Assembly: GCA_040752635.1 (NCBI GenBank)
Contig: JBFMGS010000001.1
Coordinates: 1-64,000 of the forward strand
DNA length: 64,000 bases
From: JBFMGS01 sp040752635
GTDB lineage: Bacteria; Bacillota; SHA-98; UBA4971
Direction: 5' to 3'
Position numbers and translations under genes: made by a program. The notes beneath the pieces were generated by a model that was given only the letters and a program-made list of their open reading frames with translations, did not search any database and had not been told where the DNA came from. Below, piece after piece: positions 45,156 through 53,401 of this stretch; position 1 is the first letter of the stretch; every line of letters starts with the position of its first letter.

Positions 45156-45179
45156 AAAAAAGCCCGGTACCACCCGGGC
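45156..45179 (-). terminator. Rho-independent terminator of gerW
   Basis: GCCCGG (45174-45179) / CCGGGC (45162-45167) with a 6-nt loop, followed on the minus strand by U6. It lies 38 bp behind the gerW stop codon and before the trkA promoter. Confidence 0.8.
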
Positions 45180-45216
45180 CGCGGTTTACGAAACGGGGTG
45201 TGGCATTGTCGCTATT

Positions 45217-45699
45217 CTACTGGACGGCGCCCTGAACGTTCGGCCTGGGGGGTGAAGCCTGCGGTTCTGCCTGCCGCTTGCGGCCGGATATCTGGCCAAG
45301 GAGCGACGGCACCACGTCGATCAGCCTGTCTATGATCGCGCCGCCGTCCACCGGCAGCGCCCTGATCTGCCCCTGGCCAACAACGAGAAAAGCGACGGGC
45401 TGGACCGTTATGCCCGCTCCGGCTCCGCCGCCAAAGGGAAGCCCACCTGCCTGTTCATTCGTCTGGGCACCTCCCTGCCCTGCTTGGTTCCTCTGAGCAG
45501 TGCCCTGGCCGGCTTGTCGGTCTCCCGTTGGAAACTCGCTCCCGCCTGCCGCAAACCCGAACGTCACGCGGGATACCGGCAGAACGACAGTCCCGTCAGG
45601 CGTCTCCACGGGGTCGCCGAGGATGGTGTTGACGTCCACCATTTCTTTGATGCTTTCCATGGTTGTCTTCATAAGCGCTTCTATTGGGTGATCTGGCAT
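45217..45699 (-). CDS. gerW: GerW (YtfJ) family sporulation protein
   Basis: 160 residues. The family signature MPDHPIEALMKTTMESIKEMVDVNTILGDPVETPDGTVVLPVSRVTFGF is present at the N-terminus as one block, followed by a Gly/Gln-rich loop and a C-terminal PVAFLVVGQGQIRALP segment. In B. subtilis GerW is a sigma-F-dependent forespore protein needed for L-alanine germination. The AGGAGG site is about 13 nt from the ATG, longer than usual. It follows the DUF2953 gene by 36 bp, a widespread pairing. Confidence 0.92.
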   Translation of the reverse strand: MPDHPIEALMKTTMESIKEMVDVNTILGDPVETPDGTVVLPVSRVTFGFAAGGSEFPTGDRQAGQGTAQRNQAGQGGAQTNEQAGGLPFGGGAGAGITVQPVAFLVVGQGQIRALPVDGGAIIDRLIDVVPSLLGQISGRKRQAEPQASPPRPNVQGAVQ

Positions 45700-45735
45700 A
45701 CTCGCGGTCGCCTCCTGTACCGGTCTCGCCTCAAC

Positions 45736-46482
45736 TTACCTGTCCCCAGACCGTCTGGCCCCGGCCCGCGGTCCGGCCCGGGCCTTACCCCCTCTTCTTC
45801 GGCCGGCCTGGATGCCTCGGAGGATAATATAACCTGGGGTCACCGCCACTATGCAGTGCACAGACGCATCCAGACCTGCTCTGTCGTACCTGGGCGTGAT
45901 GAGGATATCGGGCTTACCGGCAGGAAAGCGAAGCAGCACAGGGGACGCGGCCAGCACTCCGCTTATCAGGGCATATGCAACACCCACCCCTATGGCGCTG
46001 GTTGCAGCCTCACCTGATCCAAACTCCATCCGAACCTCCAGCTTCCAAACGTCGAGCCCCGTTGCTCTGACCCCGAGGTAGAGGAACCGAGCTATGCGGC
46101 GGCCCACACGTCTGGAACGCGACGACTTTCGGCTATCGGGCGCCTGCGGGAAGGCCTCTTCGCCCTGCGCACCCAGGGCCTTCACCAGATTCTGGAGCTC
46201 GGAAAGCCATTTGGAAACGACGGACGCACCGTCCTCTATGCGGCCAGGATGGCCCACATCAGCAGGAGAACCGACATGATCCCGGTCAGACTGAGAGCGG
46301 GGGACCTTTCGGAAGACTGGAACCCAGATTAGCCCGTACAGTATGCCTACCCACACCCGAACCGAATTACGCCTGCCGCGTCTTTCGAAAAGCACAGACA
46401 CTTTCAAAGGCAAGAGGAGAACAATGAGCAAGATCGCGGGAGCTGCCAGGGCGCCAATAGCGGCAACAACATACCATCGCAA
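45736..46482 (-). CDS. DUF2953 domain protein
   Basis: 248 residues with an N-terminal transmembrane helix (about 5-27) and a central DUF2953 region including RATGLDVWKLEVRMEFGSGEAATSA. The family is nearly always encoded next to gerW and probably works with it in the spore or forespore membrane. The C-terminus is basic and low-complexity. The TTG at 46482 has GGAGGC 7 nt upstream. Confidence 0.85.
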   Translation of the reverse strand: MRWYVVAAIGALAAPAILLIVLLLPLKVSVLFERRGRRNSVRVWVGILYGLIWVPVFRKVPRSQSDRDHVGSPADVGHPGRIEDGASVVSKWLSELQNLVKALGAQGEEAFPQAPDSRKSSRSRRVGRRIARFLYLGVRATGLDVWKLEVRMEFGSGEAATSAIGVGVAYALISGVLAASPVLLRFPAGKPDILITPRYDRAGLDASVHCIVAVTPGYIILRGIQAGRRRGGKARAGPRAGARRSGDR

Positions 46483-46547
46483 TCGCGTCGCCTCCGCCCA
46501 TATGTTCAGGGGCCCACACCCGTCACCGGGAAAGCCGTCCCTCTATC

Positions 46548-47168
46548 CTACTTTCCCCTGGCGTGGTAAGCGGTATTCTTCTGGCTTTGCGCAGGTTGGC
46601 GGCTGGAGCGCAGGTCGAGGCCGGGCAAAACAGCACTTTCGCCCTCGAGCGGAGGCAGATCATCGAGGGACGCCAGGCCGAACCAACGCAGGAACTCACG
46701 AGTCGTGCCATAAAGGATGGGCCTTCCCGCTGCTTTTTTCCGGCCAGCAGGGCGCACGAGCCCGCGCTCAATCAGCGTGGCAAGGACACCGTCCACCTTG
46801 ACGCCCCGGATCCTCTCGATCTCAGCCTTCGTGATAGGTTGCCTGTACGCTATCATGGCGAGCGTCTCAAGCGCGGCCCGGGACAGCCTCTGCCGCACGC
46901 CAACGCTGAGCCTGGCTATGTATGCGGCATGCTCCGGCCTTGTCGCCATCTGGTACCCGCCCGCCACGTACACAACCTGCATGCCGCGGCCTTCCCGATC
47001 ATACTCCTTGCGCAGGTCGTCCAGAATCACGTGCGCGCTCCGGGGGTCAATCCCCAGGATTTCTCCGATTTCTTTCGCAGTGACGGGTCGGGGGGAGGCG
47101 AAAACCATCGCCTCGATGGCCGACTTCGCTTCTCTATACTCCACCGGCCGACCCTCCAGGCGCAGCAT
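46548..47168 (-). CDS. scpB: Segregation and condensation protein B
   Basis: 206-residue winged-helix protein that, with ScpA, binds the SMC head domains in chromosome condensation. EAMVFASPRPVTAKEIGEILGID and the second wing ETLAMIAYRQPITKAEIERIRGV plus YGTTREFLRWFGLASLDDLP are conserved. The ATG at 47168 lies inside the 3' end of scpA, an overlap of 35 bp that signals coupling. Confidence 0.95.
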   Translation of the reverse strand: MLRLEGRPVEYREAKSAIEAMVFASPRPVTAKEIGEILGIDPRSAHVILDDLRKEYDREGRGMQVVYVAGGYQMATRPEHAAYIARLSVGVRQRLSRAALETLAMIAYRQPITKAEIERIRGVKVDGVLATLIERGLVRPAGRKKAAGRPILYGTTREFLRWFGLASLDDLPPLEGESAVLPGLDLRSSRQPAQSQKNTAYHARGK

Positions 47169-47901
47169 GTATGAGGATCTCTCCGAAGCGCGAGTCCTGG
47201 CGCACAACCACCCTGGCGAGCCTGATGAGTTCCAAGAGTGCAAGGAAAACGGCTATAACCTCTGGCCGGCTGGCGGGACCTGAGAAAAGCTCTCTGAAGG
47301 AGAGCTTACCTCTGTGGTGAAGCCGCGCCAGGATAGCATCCATTTTCTCTTCGATGGCAAGGTCGTCGGTGGGAAGCGCGGTAAACTCTTCCTCAGGCAT
47401 GCCCTTCAGAACATCGCGAAGCGCGGAGATGAGATCTCCCAGGCCAACCTCTGTTGGCGCGGGGGCGTCTCCCGGTCCCGGCGGCGTCGAGTCTCTCCAG
47501 AACACAGAGCGCCACGTCTCCTCACGCCTTGCAAGCTCTTCTATAGCCCTCTTAAATACGCGATACTCCATCAGGAGAGCAATGAGGCCATCGTTGGGAT
47601 CATCCTCATCCTCGCCCTCGTGCGCCGGGCTGCTGGCGGCTGCTGGAGAGGAGTCGCCCGACATAGTCTCAGGCGGCAGGAGCGCTTTCGATTTTGCATG
47701 TATCAGCGCGCTCGCAGCGGCGAGGAAACTTCCCATGTCATCTAGGGAAGGTTTTCTCCCTCTACGCATTTCCTCAAGGCACGTCAGGACTGCATCGTGC
47801 ACGGAGACGGATAGGGGATCGATCTCTCCTTTCTCAATGGCTCGCGCGAGGTCCTCGATGGACCCCGAAAACCCCGGGAGGCTGACTACACCCCTGGTCA
47901 A
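47134..47901 (-). CDS. scpA: Segregation and condensation protein A
   Basis: 255-residue kleisin bridging the SMC dimer. The N-terminal GSIEDLARAIEKGEIDPLSVSV helices contact the SMC neck, the middle is acidic and linker-like (EGEDEDDPNDG), and the C-terminal winged helix (KLSFRELFSGPASRPEVIAVFLALLELIRL) binds the SMC cap. The opening lacks the usual LDLLLHLI text, a divergent N-terminus. The TTG at 47901 overlaps the trpS stop. Confidence 0.92.
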   Translation of the reverse strand: MTRGVVSLPGFSGSIEDLARAIEKGEIDPLSVSVHDAVLTCLEEMRRGRKPSLDDMGSFLAAASALIHAKSKALLPPETMSGDSSPAAASSPAHEGEDEDDPNDGLIALLMEYRVFKRAIEELARREETWRSVFWRDSTPPGPGDAPAPTEVGLGDLISALRDVLKGMPEEEFTALPTDDLAIEEKMDAILARLHHRGKLSFRELFSGPASRPEVIAVFLALLELIRLARVVVRQDSRFGEILIHAAPGGSAGGV

Positions 47902-48878
47902 ATCCCCATCGCCTGCCTGACTTCCTCCAAGGTCGCCTCTGCCACGACCCCGGCCCGTTTCGCACCTTCGCTAAGAACATCGTCCACAAGGCCGGGCTTT
48001 CCCTCTATTGCCCTCCTGCGTTCGCGGATGGGCTCGAGAAACTCGTTAACCGCACGAGCAAGCCGGCGCTTGCAGTCCACGCACCCGATTCCGGCCCTCA
48101 CGCATTCTTCCGTTATGTCCGCAAGAGCGGTCCTGGAGAATACCTTGTGAAGCGCGTGCACGGCGCACACCTCAGGGTGGCCCGGGTCTGTCCGCCGGAT
48201 CCTGGCAGGATCAGTCACCATGTTTTCGATCTTAGCGCGGACTTCCTCAGCACTCGCTGACATCTCAATGACGTTATCATAGCTCTTGCTCATCTTGCGC
48301 CCGTCGGTGCCCGGCAGGAGCACAACCTCGTTCAGTTTCGCCTGCGGCTCGGAGAACACGGCGCCGTAGAGGAAGTTGAACCGCCTTGCTATCTCCCTCG
48401 CAAGCTCGATGTGGGGCAACTGGTCCTCACCCACCGGCACAGCATCGGCCTTGTACACCAGGATATCGGCGGCCATGAGCACGGGGTAGCCAAGGAACCC
48501 GTGGGTCATTATCTCACGACCCTCGAGCGCGCGGAGCTGCTCCTTATATGTGGGGCATCTTTCAAGCCACGAAAGCGGCGTGATCATGGAAAACAACAAG
48601 GAAAGCTCTGCGTGCTGCTTGACGTCGGACTGCCGTATCACCACGCTCTTTTCAGGGTCTATGCCAGCCGAGAGATAGTCGATCACCAGCTCCCTCGTGT
48701 TGGCACGGATCTCGCTTGTGTCCTCATAGGCCGTGGTGAGTGCATGCCAGTCAACGACTCCGAAAAAGCACTGGTGCTCGTCCTGAAGCCGAACCCAGTT
48801 CATGAGAGCCCCAAAAAGGTTGCCTAGGTGCAGTCTGCCTGTTGGTCGCATCCCGCTGAAGATCCTGGGTTTCGCCAT
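47898..48878 (-). CDS. trpS: Tryptophanyl-tRNA synthetase
   Basis: 326-residue class I synthetase. It shows the HIGH-like PTGRLHLGNL, the tryptophan-pocket FLGYPVLMAADILVYKADAVPVGEDQLPH and the signature KMSKSYDN. A GGGAGA site precedes the ATG. No T-box or trp leader is visible in the 133-bp spacer upstream. It is translationally coupled to scpA, an arrangement frequent in Clostridia. Confidence 0.95.
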   Translation of the reverse strand: MAKPRIFSGMRPTGRLHLGNLFGALMNWVRLQDEHQCFFGVVDWHALTTAYEDTSEIRANTRELVIDYLSAGIDPEKSVVIRQSDVKQHAELSLLFSMITPLSWLERCPTYKEQLRALEGREIMTHGFLGYPVLMAADILVYKADAVPVGEDQLPHIELAREIARRFNFLYGAVFSEPQAKLNEVVLLPGTDGRKMSKSYDNVIEMSASAEEVRAKIENMVTDPARIRRTDPGHPEVCAVHALHKVFSRTALADITEECVRAGIGCVDCKRRLARAVNEFLEPIRERRRAIEGKPGLVDDVLSEGAKRAGVVAEATLEEVRQAMGI

Positions 48879-49011
48879 ATGGCATCTCCCTTCGTGATGA
48901 GCCCGGTCACCGCCCGGTCATGTGCGGTGCGCCCGCTCACGTGCGCTTCTCGTTACCTACGGACCACGGGAGCCTCCTGAATCCCCGGAAACGAGCCTTC
49001 CCATAAGGTGC

Positions 49012-49617
49012 CTACAGAAGTCTGCGCCCGAGCACCAGGAAAGCGAGGAGGTTCATGATGGGCACGAGCAGCACCGACGTGGCCCCGCTGAACACGAGCA
49101 GCAACAGAATGAAGGGCCCATATGATTCGAGTTGGTGATAGATGTAAAGGTTTCTCCCCCGTAGAACCCCCAGGAGGAGCCTGGACCCATCTAGCGGGGG
49201 AAGGGGTATAAGGTTGAACGCTGCAAGCCCCAGGTTTATGATGACGCCTGTCACTATAACGCGCGCCGCGTAGTACGGAAGCGGTAGACCCAACCTGAGG
49301 GGAAGCGACAGGATGAAAGCAACCGCCACGTTCGCAACCGGACCCGCCACCCCGACCAGCATCATTCCCCGCCTCCAGTCCTTGAAGTAAGCGGGGTTAA
49401 CCGGCACAGGCTTGGCCCACCCGAACCTCTGAGTGAGAATGAGGGTCAGTGTGCCGAACGGGTCAAGATGAGCAAGAGGGTTGAGCGTGAGCCTCCCCTG
49501 CCAGCGAGCTGTCGGATCACCCAGGGCGTTTGCTACCGACGCATGAGCGTATTCGTGAACGGTTAAGGACAGAAGTACCATGGGAAGCGTCACCAACAAG
49601 GAAGCTAGACTGGGCAT
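49012..49617 (-). CDS. Site-2 protease, M50 (SpoIVFB-like) family
   Basis: 201-residue intramembrane metalloprotease. The zinc motif HEYAH lies in the first helix (about residue 20), a second ligand motif in NLIPLPPLDGSRLL (about 145), and five or so helices are predicted. Its compact form without CBS or PDZ domains matches the YwhC/RseP-short group; the substrate is unknown. GGAGGAGG upstream of ATG 49617 decides the start. It lies 55 bp behind lysA. Confidence 0.9.
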   Translation of the reverse strand: MPSLASLLVTLPMVLLSLTVHEYAHASVANALGDPTARWQGRLTLNPLAHLDPFGTLTLILTQRFGWAKPVPVNPAYFKDWRRGMMLVGVAGPVANVAVAFILSLPLRLGLPLPYYAARVIVTGVIINLGLAAFNLIPLPPLDGSRLLLGVLRGRNLYIYHQLESYGPFILLLLVFSGATSVLLVPIMNLLAFLVLGRRLL

Positions 49618-49672
49618 CAACCGGCCTCCTCCGCAGGTTGTATACTCCGGCCGGGCATGTTTCCTTGCCGCA

Positions 49673-51022
49673 TCAGGCGGTGCTGGCGCAAGAAGAGACT
49701 CCTTTAGCAAGGTCGAATCTCGCCGGCAGCCGATCCCCAACTATCACGTCAGAATAGGCTTCCCTTTGGACAACTATGTCTGCCATGCCGGAGTTCACAA
49801 ACACCACTGCGGGCCTGGGATACCTGTTGTAGTTGCTGGACATGGAATAATTGTACGCCCCCGTGCTCAACACAGCGAGGAGATCTCCCGGTTCAACCTT
49901 AGGAAGGTGGATATCCCATATCAGCATGTCGCCTGACTCGCAGTGCTTGCCAGCTATGGATACGACCTCCACAGGGTCCGTGGACGCTTTGTTAGCAACG
50001 ACCGCCTCGTAAACAGCGCGATACAGCGCGACCCTGGGGTTATCGGAAAGCCCGCCGTCCACGGCGACATACTTGCGAACGCCGGGGATTTCCTTTATGG
50101 CACCAATAGTATACAGCGTCGTGCCGGCCTCGCCCACGATGTAACGGCCCGGCTCTACCATAAGACGCGGGAGTTCCAGCCCTTGAACCAGGCACCTCTC
50201 GCGCACGACTCTTGAGATAGCCACAGAGTATCTTCCAAATGAAATCCCCGCGTCGCCGTTGTTGTACCTGATTCCGAGGCCGCCTCCAAGGTTCACCTCG
50301 CGTATGGTGTACCCGCATGCTTTCCTGACCTCGGCCGCGAAGTCCAGGACGATCCCGGCTGCCACCGCGAACGGCTCAACTGACAGTATCTGGGACCCGA
50401 TGTGACAGTGCAGGCCTTCGAGGACAAGGGAATCCATGGCAAGCACCTTTCTTACCGCGGCCATGGCCTGCCCATCCATGATCCCCAGGCCAAACTTGGA
50501 GTCAACCTGCCCTGTCTTGATGTACTCATGGGTATGGGCCTCAACTCCAGGGGTAAGGCGGATCTGCACGTGCACCTTCTTTCGAAACCTGCGTGCCGTA
50601 TTTGCCAAGACATCAAGCTCGTAGAAGTTATCGACTACAAACCTCATGACGCCTGCTCGAACACCCATCTCTACCTCTTCAGGGGTCTTGTTGTTTCCGT
50701 GGAATAGAATGCGATCGGCAGGAAATCCCGCCTGAAGAGCAGTGTACAGTTCTCCGCCGGACGCCACGTCAAGTCCGAGGCCTTCCTGATGGACGAGCCT
50801 GCACATGGCCATGGTACAAAACGCTTTACTTGCGTACGCGACAAAGCTGTTCGGGTACACGCGCGATAGCGCCCCCACCGCCTCGCGGCACCTCGCACGG
50901 ATTTCCTCCTCATCCATGACGTAGAGCGGGGTGCCAAAGTCTCTCGCAAGGCAAGTAGCAGTGCACCCACCAATTTCCAGCTCCCCGTCGTCGGTAATTC
51001 TCATTGTCCCACGCAGCTCCAT
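49673..51022 (-). CDS. lysA: Diaminopimelate decarboxylase
   Basis: 449-residue PLP enzyme producing L-lysine from meso-DAP. Motifs: YASKAFCTMAMCRLV (PLP lysine), DVASGGELYTAL, HCHIGSQILSVEPF, NLGGGLGIRYN, EPGRYIVGEAG and the second-site CESGDMLIWD. The ATG at 51022 has AGGAG about 10 nt upstream; ATG 51004 is an alternative. A strong terminator ends only 18 bp before the start, so expression depends on read-through of the leader. Confidence 0.95.
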   Translation of the reverse strand: MELRGTMRITDDGELEIGGCTATCLARDFGTPLYVMDEEEIRARCREAVGALSRVYPNSFVAYASKAFCTMAMCRLVHQEGLGLDVASGGELYTALQAGFPADRILFHGNNKTPEEVEMGVRAGVMRFVVDNFYELDVLANTARRFRKKVHVQIRLTPGVEAHTHEYIKTGQVDSKFGLGIMDGQAMAAVRKVLAMDSLVLEGLHCHIGSQILSVEPFAVAAGIVLDFAAEVRKACGYTIREVNLGGGLGIRYNNGDAGISFGRYSVAISRVVRERCLVQGLELPRLMVEPGRYIVGEAGTTLYTIGAIKEIPGVRKYVAVDGGLSDNPRVALYRAVYEAVVANKASTDPVEVVSIAGKHCESGDMLIWDIHLPKVEPGDLLAVLSTGAYNYSMSSNYNRYPRPAVVFVNSGMADIVVQREAYSDVIVGDRLPARFDLAKGVSSCASTA

Positions 51023-51039
51023 AGTCGGCGCTCCTATCC

Positions 51040-51071
51040 AAAAAAGGCCGACGGGTTCTGACCCGCCGGCC
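51040..51071 (-). terminator. Attenuator-like terminator in the lysA leader
   Basis: GGCCGGCGGGT (51061-51071) pairs with ACCCGTCGGCC (51046-51056), with one mismatch and a 4-nt loop, then U6 (51040-51045). It sits between the lysA promoter and the lysA ribosome-binding site, as an attenuator does. An upstream hairpin GGCCGCA/TGCGGCC (51115-51121 with 51090-51096) could take part in switching. Confidence 0.75.
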
Positions 51072-51147
51072 GCGTCTCTCCTGCTCCTTGGCCGCAGCGC
51101 TCCTCGCTGCCCCATGCGGCCCCGGCCCGGCCATCGCGGTTTTCTCC

Positions 51148-51176
51148 ATAATAACACGCAGGTTATAGCTGGTCAA
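51148..51176 (-). promoter_or_regulatory. Sigma-A promoter of lysA
   Basis: Minus-strand TTGACC (51171-51176), exactly 17 bp, TATTAT (51148-51153). The start would lie near 51141, giving a leader of about 120 nt. The region from here to 51336, behind the activase gene, shows no gene. Confidence 0.65.
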
Positions 51177-51336
51177 TAATCCAAATACGGGCGACACGAG
51201 CCCCGGACACAAGTCCCATGTGAGTATGCCTGCGCGAGTAGCGCAGACGGCTTACCTCGTAATGCAAGTGTATTCCTCTGGGGTCCGCAGTGTGCTCCCT
51301 CTAAGTGGAAGTCCAGAAGTGACTCCGACGACACAC

Positions 51337-52296
51337 TCAGAACGAATCCCACTTGCCGCACCGCGAACCCCACCTTGCAATGACGTCATGCCCCATCTTG
51401 ATGTTGACCACCTCGCACAGATTGGGGCACCCCTTGCACTCGAAGCTGCTCGCGGTGTAGTCTGTGTCGAGGACGCTGAACCCCCGGAACCTCGAAGGTC
51501 GCGGTTGGCGTTCAATCTCCTCCGCAGACAACAAGGCGGCGCCGATGGCGCCCATGACATTGTAGTGCTCAGGCACCACAACCGGCGTGCCGAGGGCCTT
51601 TTCAAACGCCGCCCTCATTCCGGCGTTCGCAGCAACTCCGCCCTGGAAAACCACGGGTGGCTGGATGTCCTTGCCTTTGCCCACGTTGTTGAGATAGTTG
51701 CGCACAAGCGCCTCGCACAGCCCCGCCACGATGTCCTCTATCCTGTGGCCTATCTGCTGTTTATGGATCATGTCTGACTCCGCGAACACCGCACACCTGC
51801 CTGCTATCCGCACCGGCGTCGTTGACACAAGGGCAAGCTCCCCGAACCTCTCGATGGGCACGCCCAGCCTAGCAGCCTGCTGGTCGAGGAACGAGCCGGT
51901 GCCTGCAGCGCACACCGTGTTCATGGCGAAATCGGTCACCGCGCCCTGGCGCAAAATGATTATCTTGGAATCCTGGCCGCCTATCTCGATAACCGTCTGG
52001 ACATCAGGCACGACACGAGCGGATGCGATTGCATGGGCCGTGATCTCATTCTTGACGCAATCGGCTCCGAGGATCACCCCGGCGAGCCTCCTGCCGCTAC
52101 CCGTGGTCCCAACCCCGGCTATCTCCATATCCTCTACGACAGGTGCGAGCATCCTCATGCCTTCCTGAATGACTGCTATAGGCTCCCCCCTGGTCCTGAG
52201 ATATACCTTCTCTACGACATCGCCCCGCTCGTCAAGGATCACCAGGTTTGTGCTGACAGAGCCCACATCCACGCCCAGGTAGCCTCTCCTCGCCAC
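51337..52296 (-). CDS. 2-hydroxyacyl-CoA dehydratase activase (BadF/HgdC type ATPase)
   Basis: 319-residue ASKHA-fold ATPase that injects low-potential electrons into radical dehydratases or double-cubane enzymes. YLGVDVGSVSTNLVILD (phosphate 1), the [4Fe-4S] region with NTVCAAGTGSFLDQQA and IAGRCAVFAESDM, IGGQDSK, and GGVAANAGMRAAFEKALG (phosphate 2) are intact. A C-terminal Cys-rich extension (CKGCPNLCEV) beyond the usual end of the archetype may hold another cluster. It lies 7 bp from the next dehydratase-like gene, so the three form one operon. Confidence 0.88.
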   Translation of the reverse strand: MARRGYLGVDVGSVSTNLVILDERGDVVEKVYLRTRGEPIAVIQEGMRMLAPVVEDMEIAGVGTTGSGRRLAGVILGADCVKNEITAHAIASARVVPDVQTVIEIGGQDSKIIILRQGAVTDFAMNTVCAAGTGSFLDQQAARLGVPIERFGELALVSTTPVRIAGRCAVFAESDMIHKQQIGHRIEDIVAGLCEALVRNYLNNVGKGKDIQPPVVFQGGVAANAGMRAAFEKALGTPVVVPEHYNVMGAIGAALLSAEEIERQPRPSRFRGFSVLDTDYTASSFECKGCPNLCEVVNIKMGHDVIARWGSRCGKWDSF

Positions 52297-52303
52297 TTAG
52301 CAG

Positions 52304-53401
52304 TCACCACCCCTTCGTACGGCGCGTGCGGCGCGACCTTTGCACAAGATCCACAAATGCCTCGAGGCGAGTGATGATTCCAGTGTCCGACGAGTGCTCG
52401 TCGAAGACGAGCGTCATCACCGGGATTCCCAGATCTTTGGAGACAGCCGGGAGCACATCTTGCGCCACGATCTCCGGCATGCAGGTAAACGGGGCGAGCT
52501 GAATCACCCCGTCGAATTTCCGCATCGAGTAGCCCACGGTGGATCCGACCGTTTCAACGCCGTGCCCCCCAACGAAATGACAGAGGTAGGGCCTGGCCAG
52601 CTCGTAAGGCCTGTGCCCTTTTCGGAGGCGCAGCACATCCTTGAAGAGATGCTCCGCGATCCATTCGCCCAAGTATATGGACCTATCCACGAGCACTCCC
52701 ATTTCACCGAGATGCCGCTCTACTTCGCAGTTGACAAAGGGCTCCAGCACCACGTACACCTCCCCCACAATGCCTATCCTGGGAGCGTCCGGGCACACCT
52801 CCCCACGCGCTGCAAGAAGCCTCTCCTTACCCTCCTCAAGCGCAGATGCGACCTGTGCGATGCTTTCCGCACTGTCGACAAGCTTCAAGGCGGATGTGAA
52901 CGCCGCTGTGGCGGCGCCTTTTTGCTTTTCAAACGCCCGCACCCGCATAACCAGTTTTTCCAGCTCATCCACGGCCTTAATCTTCGCCCATGCCAGGCGT
53001 GCGGCTCTCACATACCTCGCCACGGGTTGCCTGCCAACAAGTCGCCCTAGCTGGCCGAGGACGTGCCGTAGCCTTCCCTGGGGCGGCTCAACGATGATCA
53101 TCTCGAAGTCATAGCCAAGCGCTTTAAGGATTTCCCTCTGGACCTCACCGTAAAGCCCGAAGCGGCACGGTCCGACGCCCCCAGCCATTGCAATGGTATC
53201 GGCCCCGAGTTCCATCGCCTCTATGTAGTTCCCGATGTTCACTTTCAGAGGCAGGCACGCAAACTCAGGCGAATAGCGCGAGCCAAGGGTAAGCGTGCGT
53301 TTGCTCGGCGCCGGAGGCACGACGACTTCCACTCCAAGGTCTTGAAGAATCGCTTTTACAGCTATGTGGAGGTTGCCCATACGGGCGAATGTGACTTTCA
53401 T
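52304..53401 (-). CDS. 2-hydroxyacyl-CoA dehydratase-like subunit (activase-associated)
   Basis: 365 residues related to HgdB/HgdA-fold proteins of the DUF2229/COG3581 group. Cysteines in EFACLPLK, GVGPCRFGLYG, YLCHFVGG and FTCMPEIVAQ are placed as cluster ligands in the superfamily. Glycine-turn motifs resemble the CoA-dehydratase core, but it is not a bona fide glutaryl- or lactoyl-CoA subunit. The ATG overlaps the next gene's stop by 4 bp. The substrate is unknown; a reductase or dehydratase powered by the adjacent activase is inferred. Confidence 0.8.
   Translation of the reverse strand: MKVTFARMGNLHIAVKAILQDLGVEVVVPPAPSKRTLTLGSRYSPEFACLPLKVNIGNYIEAMELGADTIAMAGGVGPCRFGLYGEVQREILKALGYDFEMIIVEPPQGRLRHVLGQLGRLVGRQPVARYVRAARLAWAKIKAVDELEKLVMRVRAFEKQKGAATAAFTSALKLVDSAESIAQVASALEEGKERLLAARGEVCPDAPRIGIVGEVYVVLEPFVNCEVERHLGEMGVLVDRSIYLGEWIAEHLFKDVLRLRKGHRPYELARPYLCHFVGGHGVETVGSTVGYSMRKFDGVIQLAPFTCMPEIVAQDVLPAVSKDLGIPVMTLVFDEHSSDTGIITRLEAFVDLVQRSRRTRRTKGW

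Noticed and set aside
45156..45190. GGGTGGTACCG, resembling a T-box antiterminator
   Set aside because: It lies behind gerW, no aminoacyl-tRNA or amino-acid gene follows, and the sequence is fully explained by a terminator stem with a U run.
51023..51336. Lysine riboswitch (L-box) ahead of lysA
   Set aside because: None of the conserved L-box stretches is visible, and the leader between promoter and start is too short.
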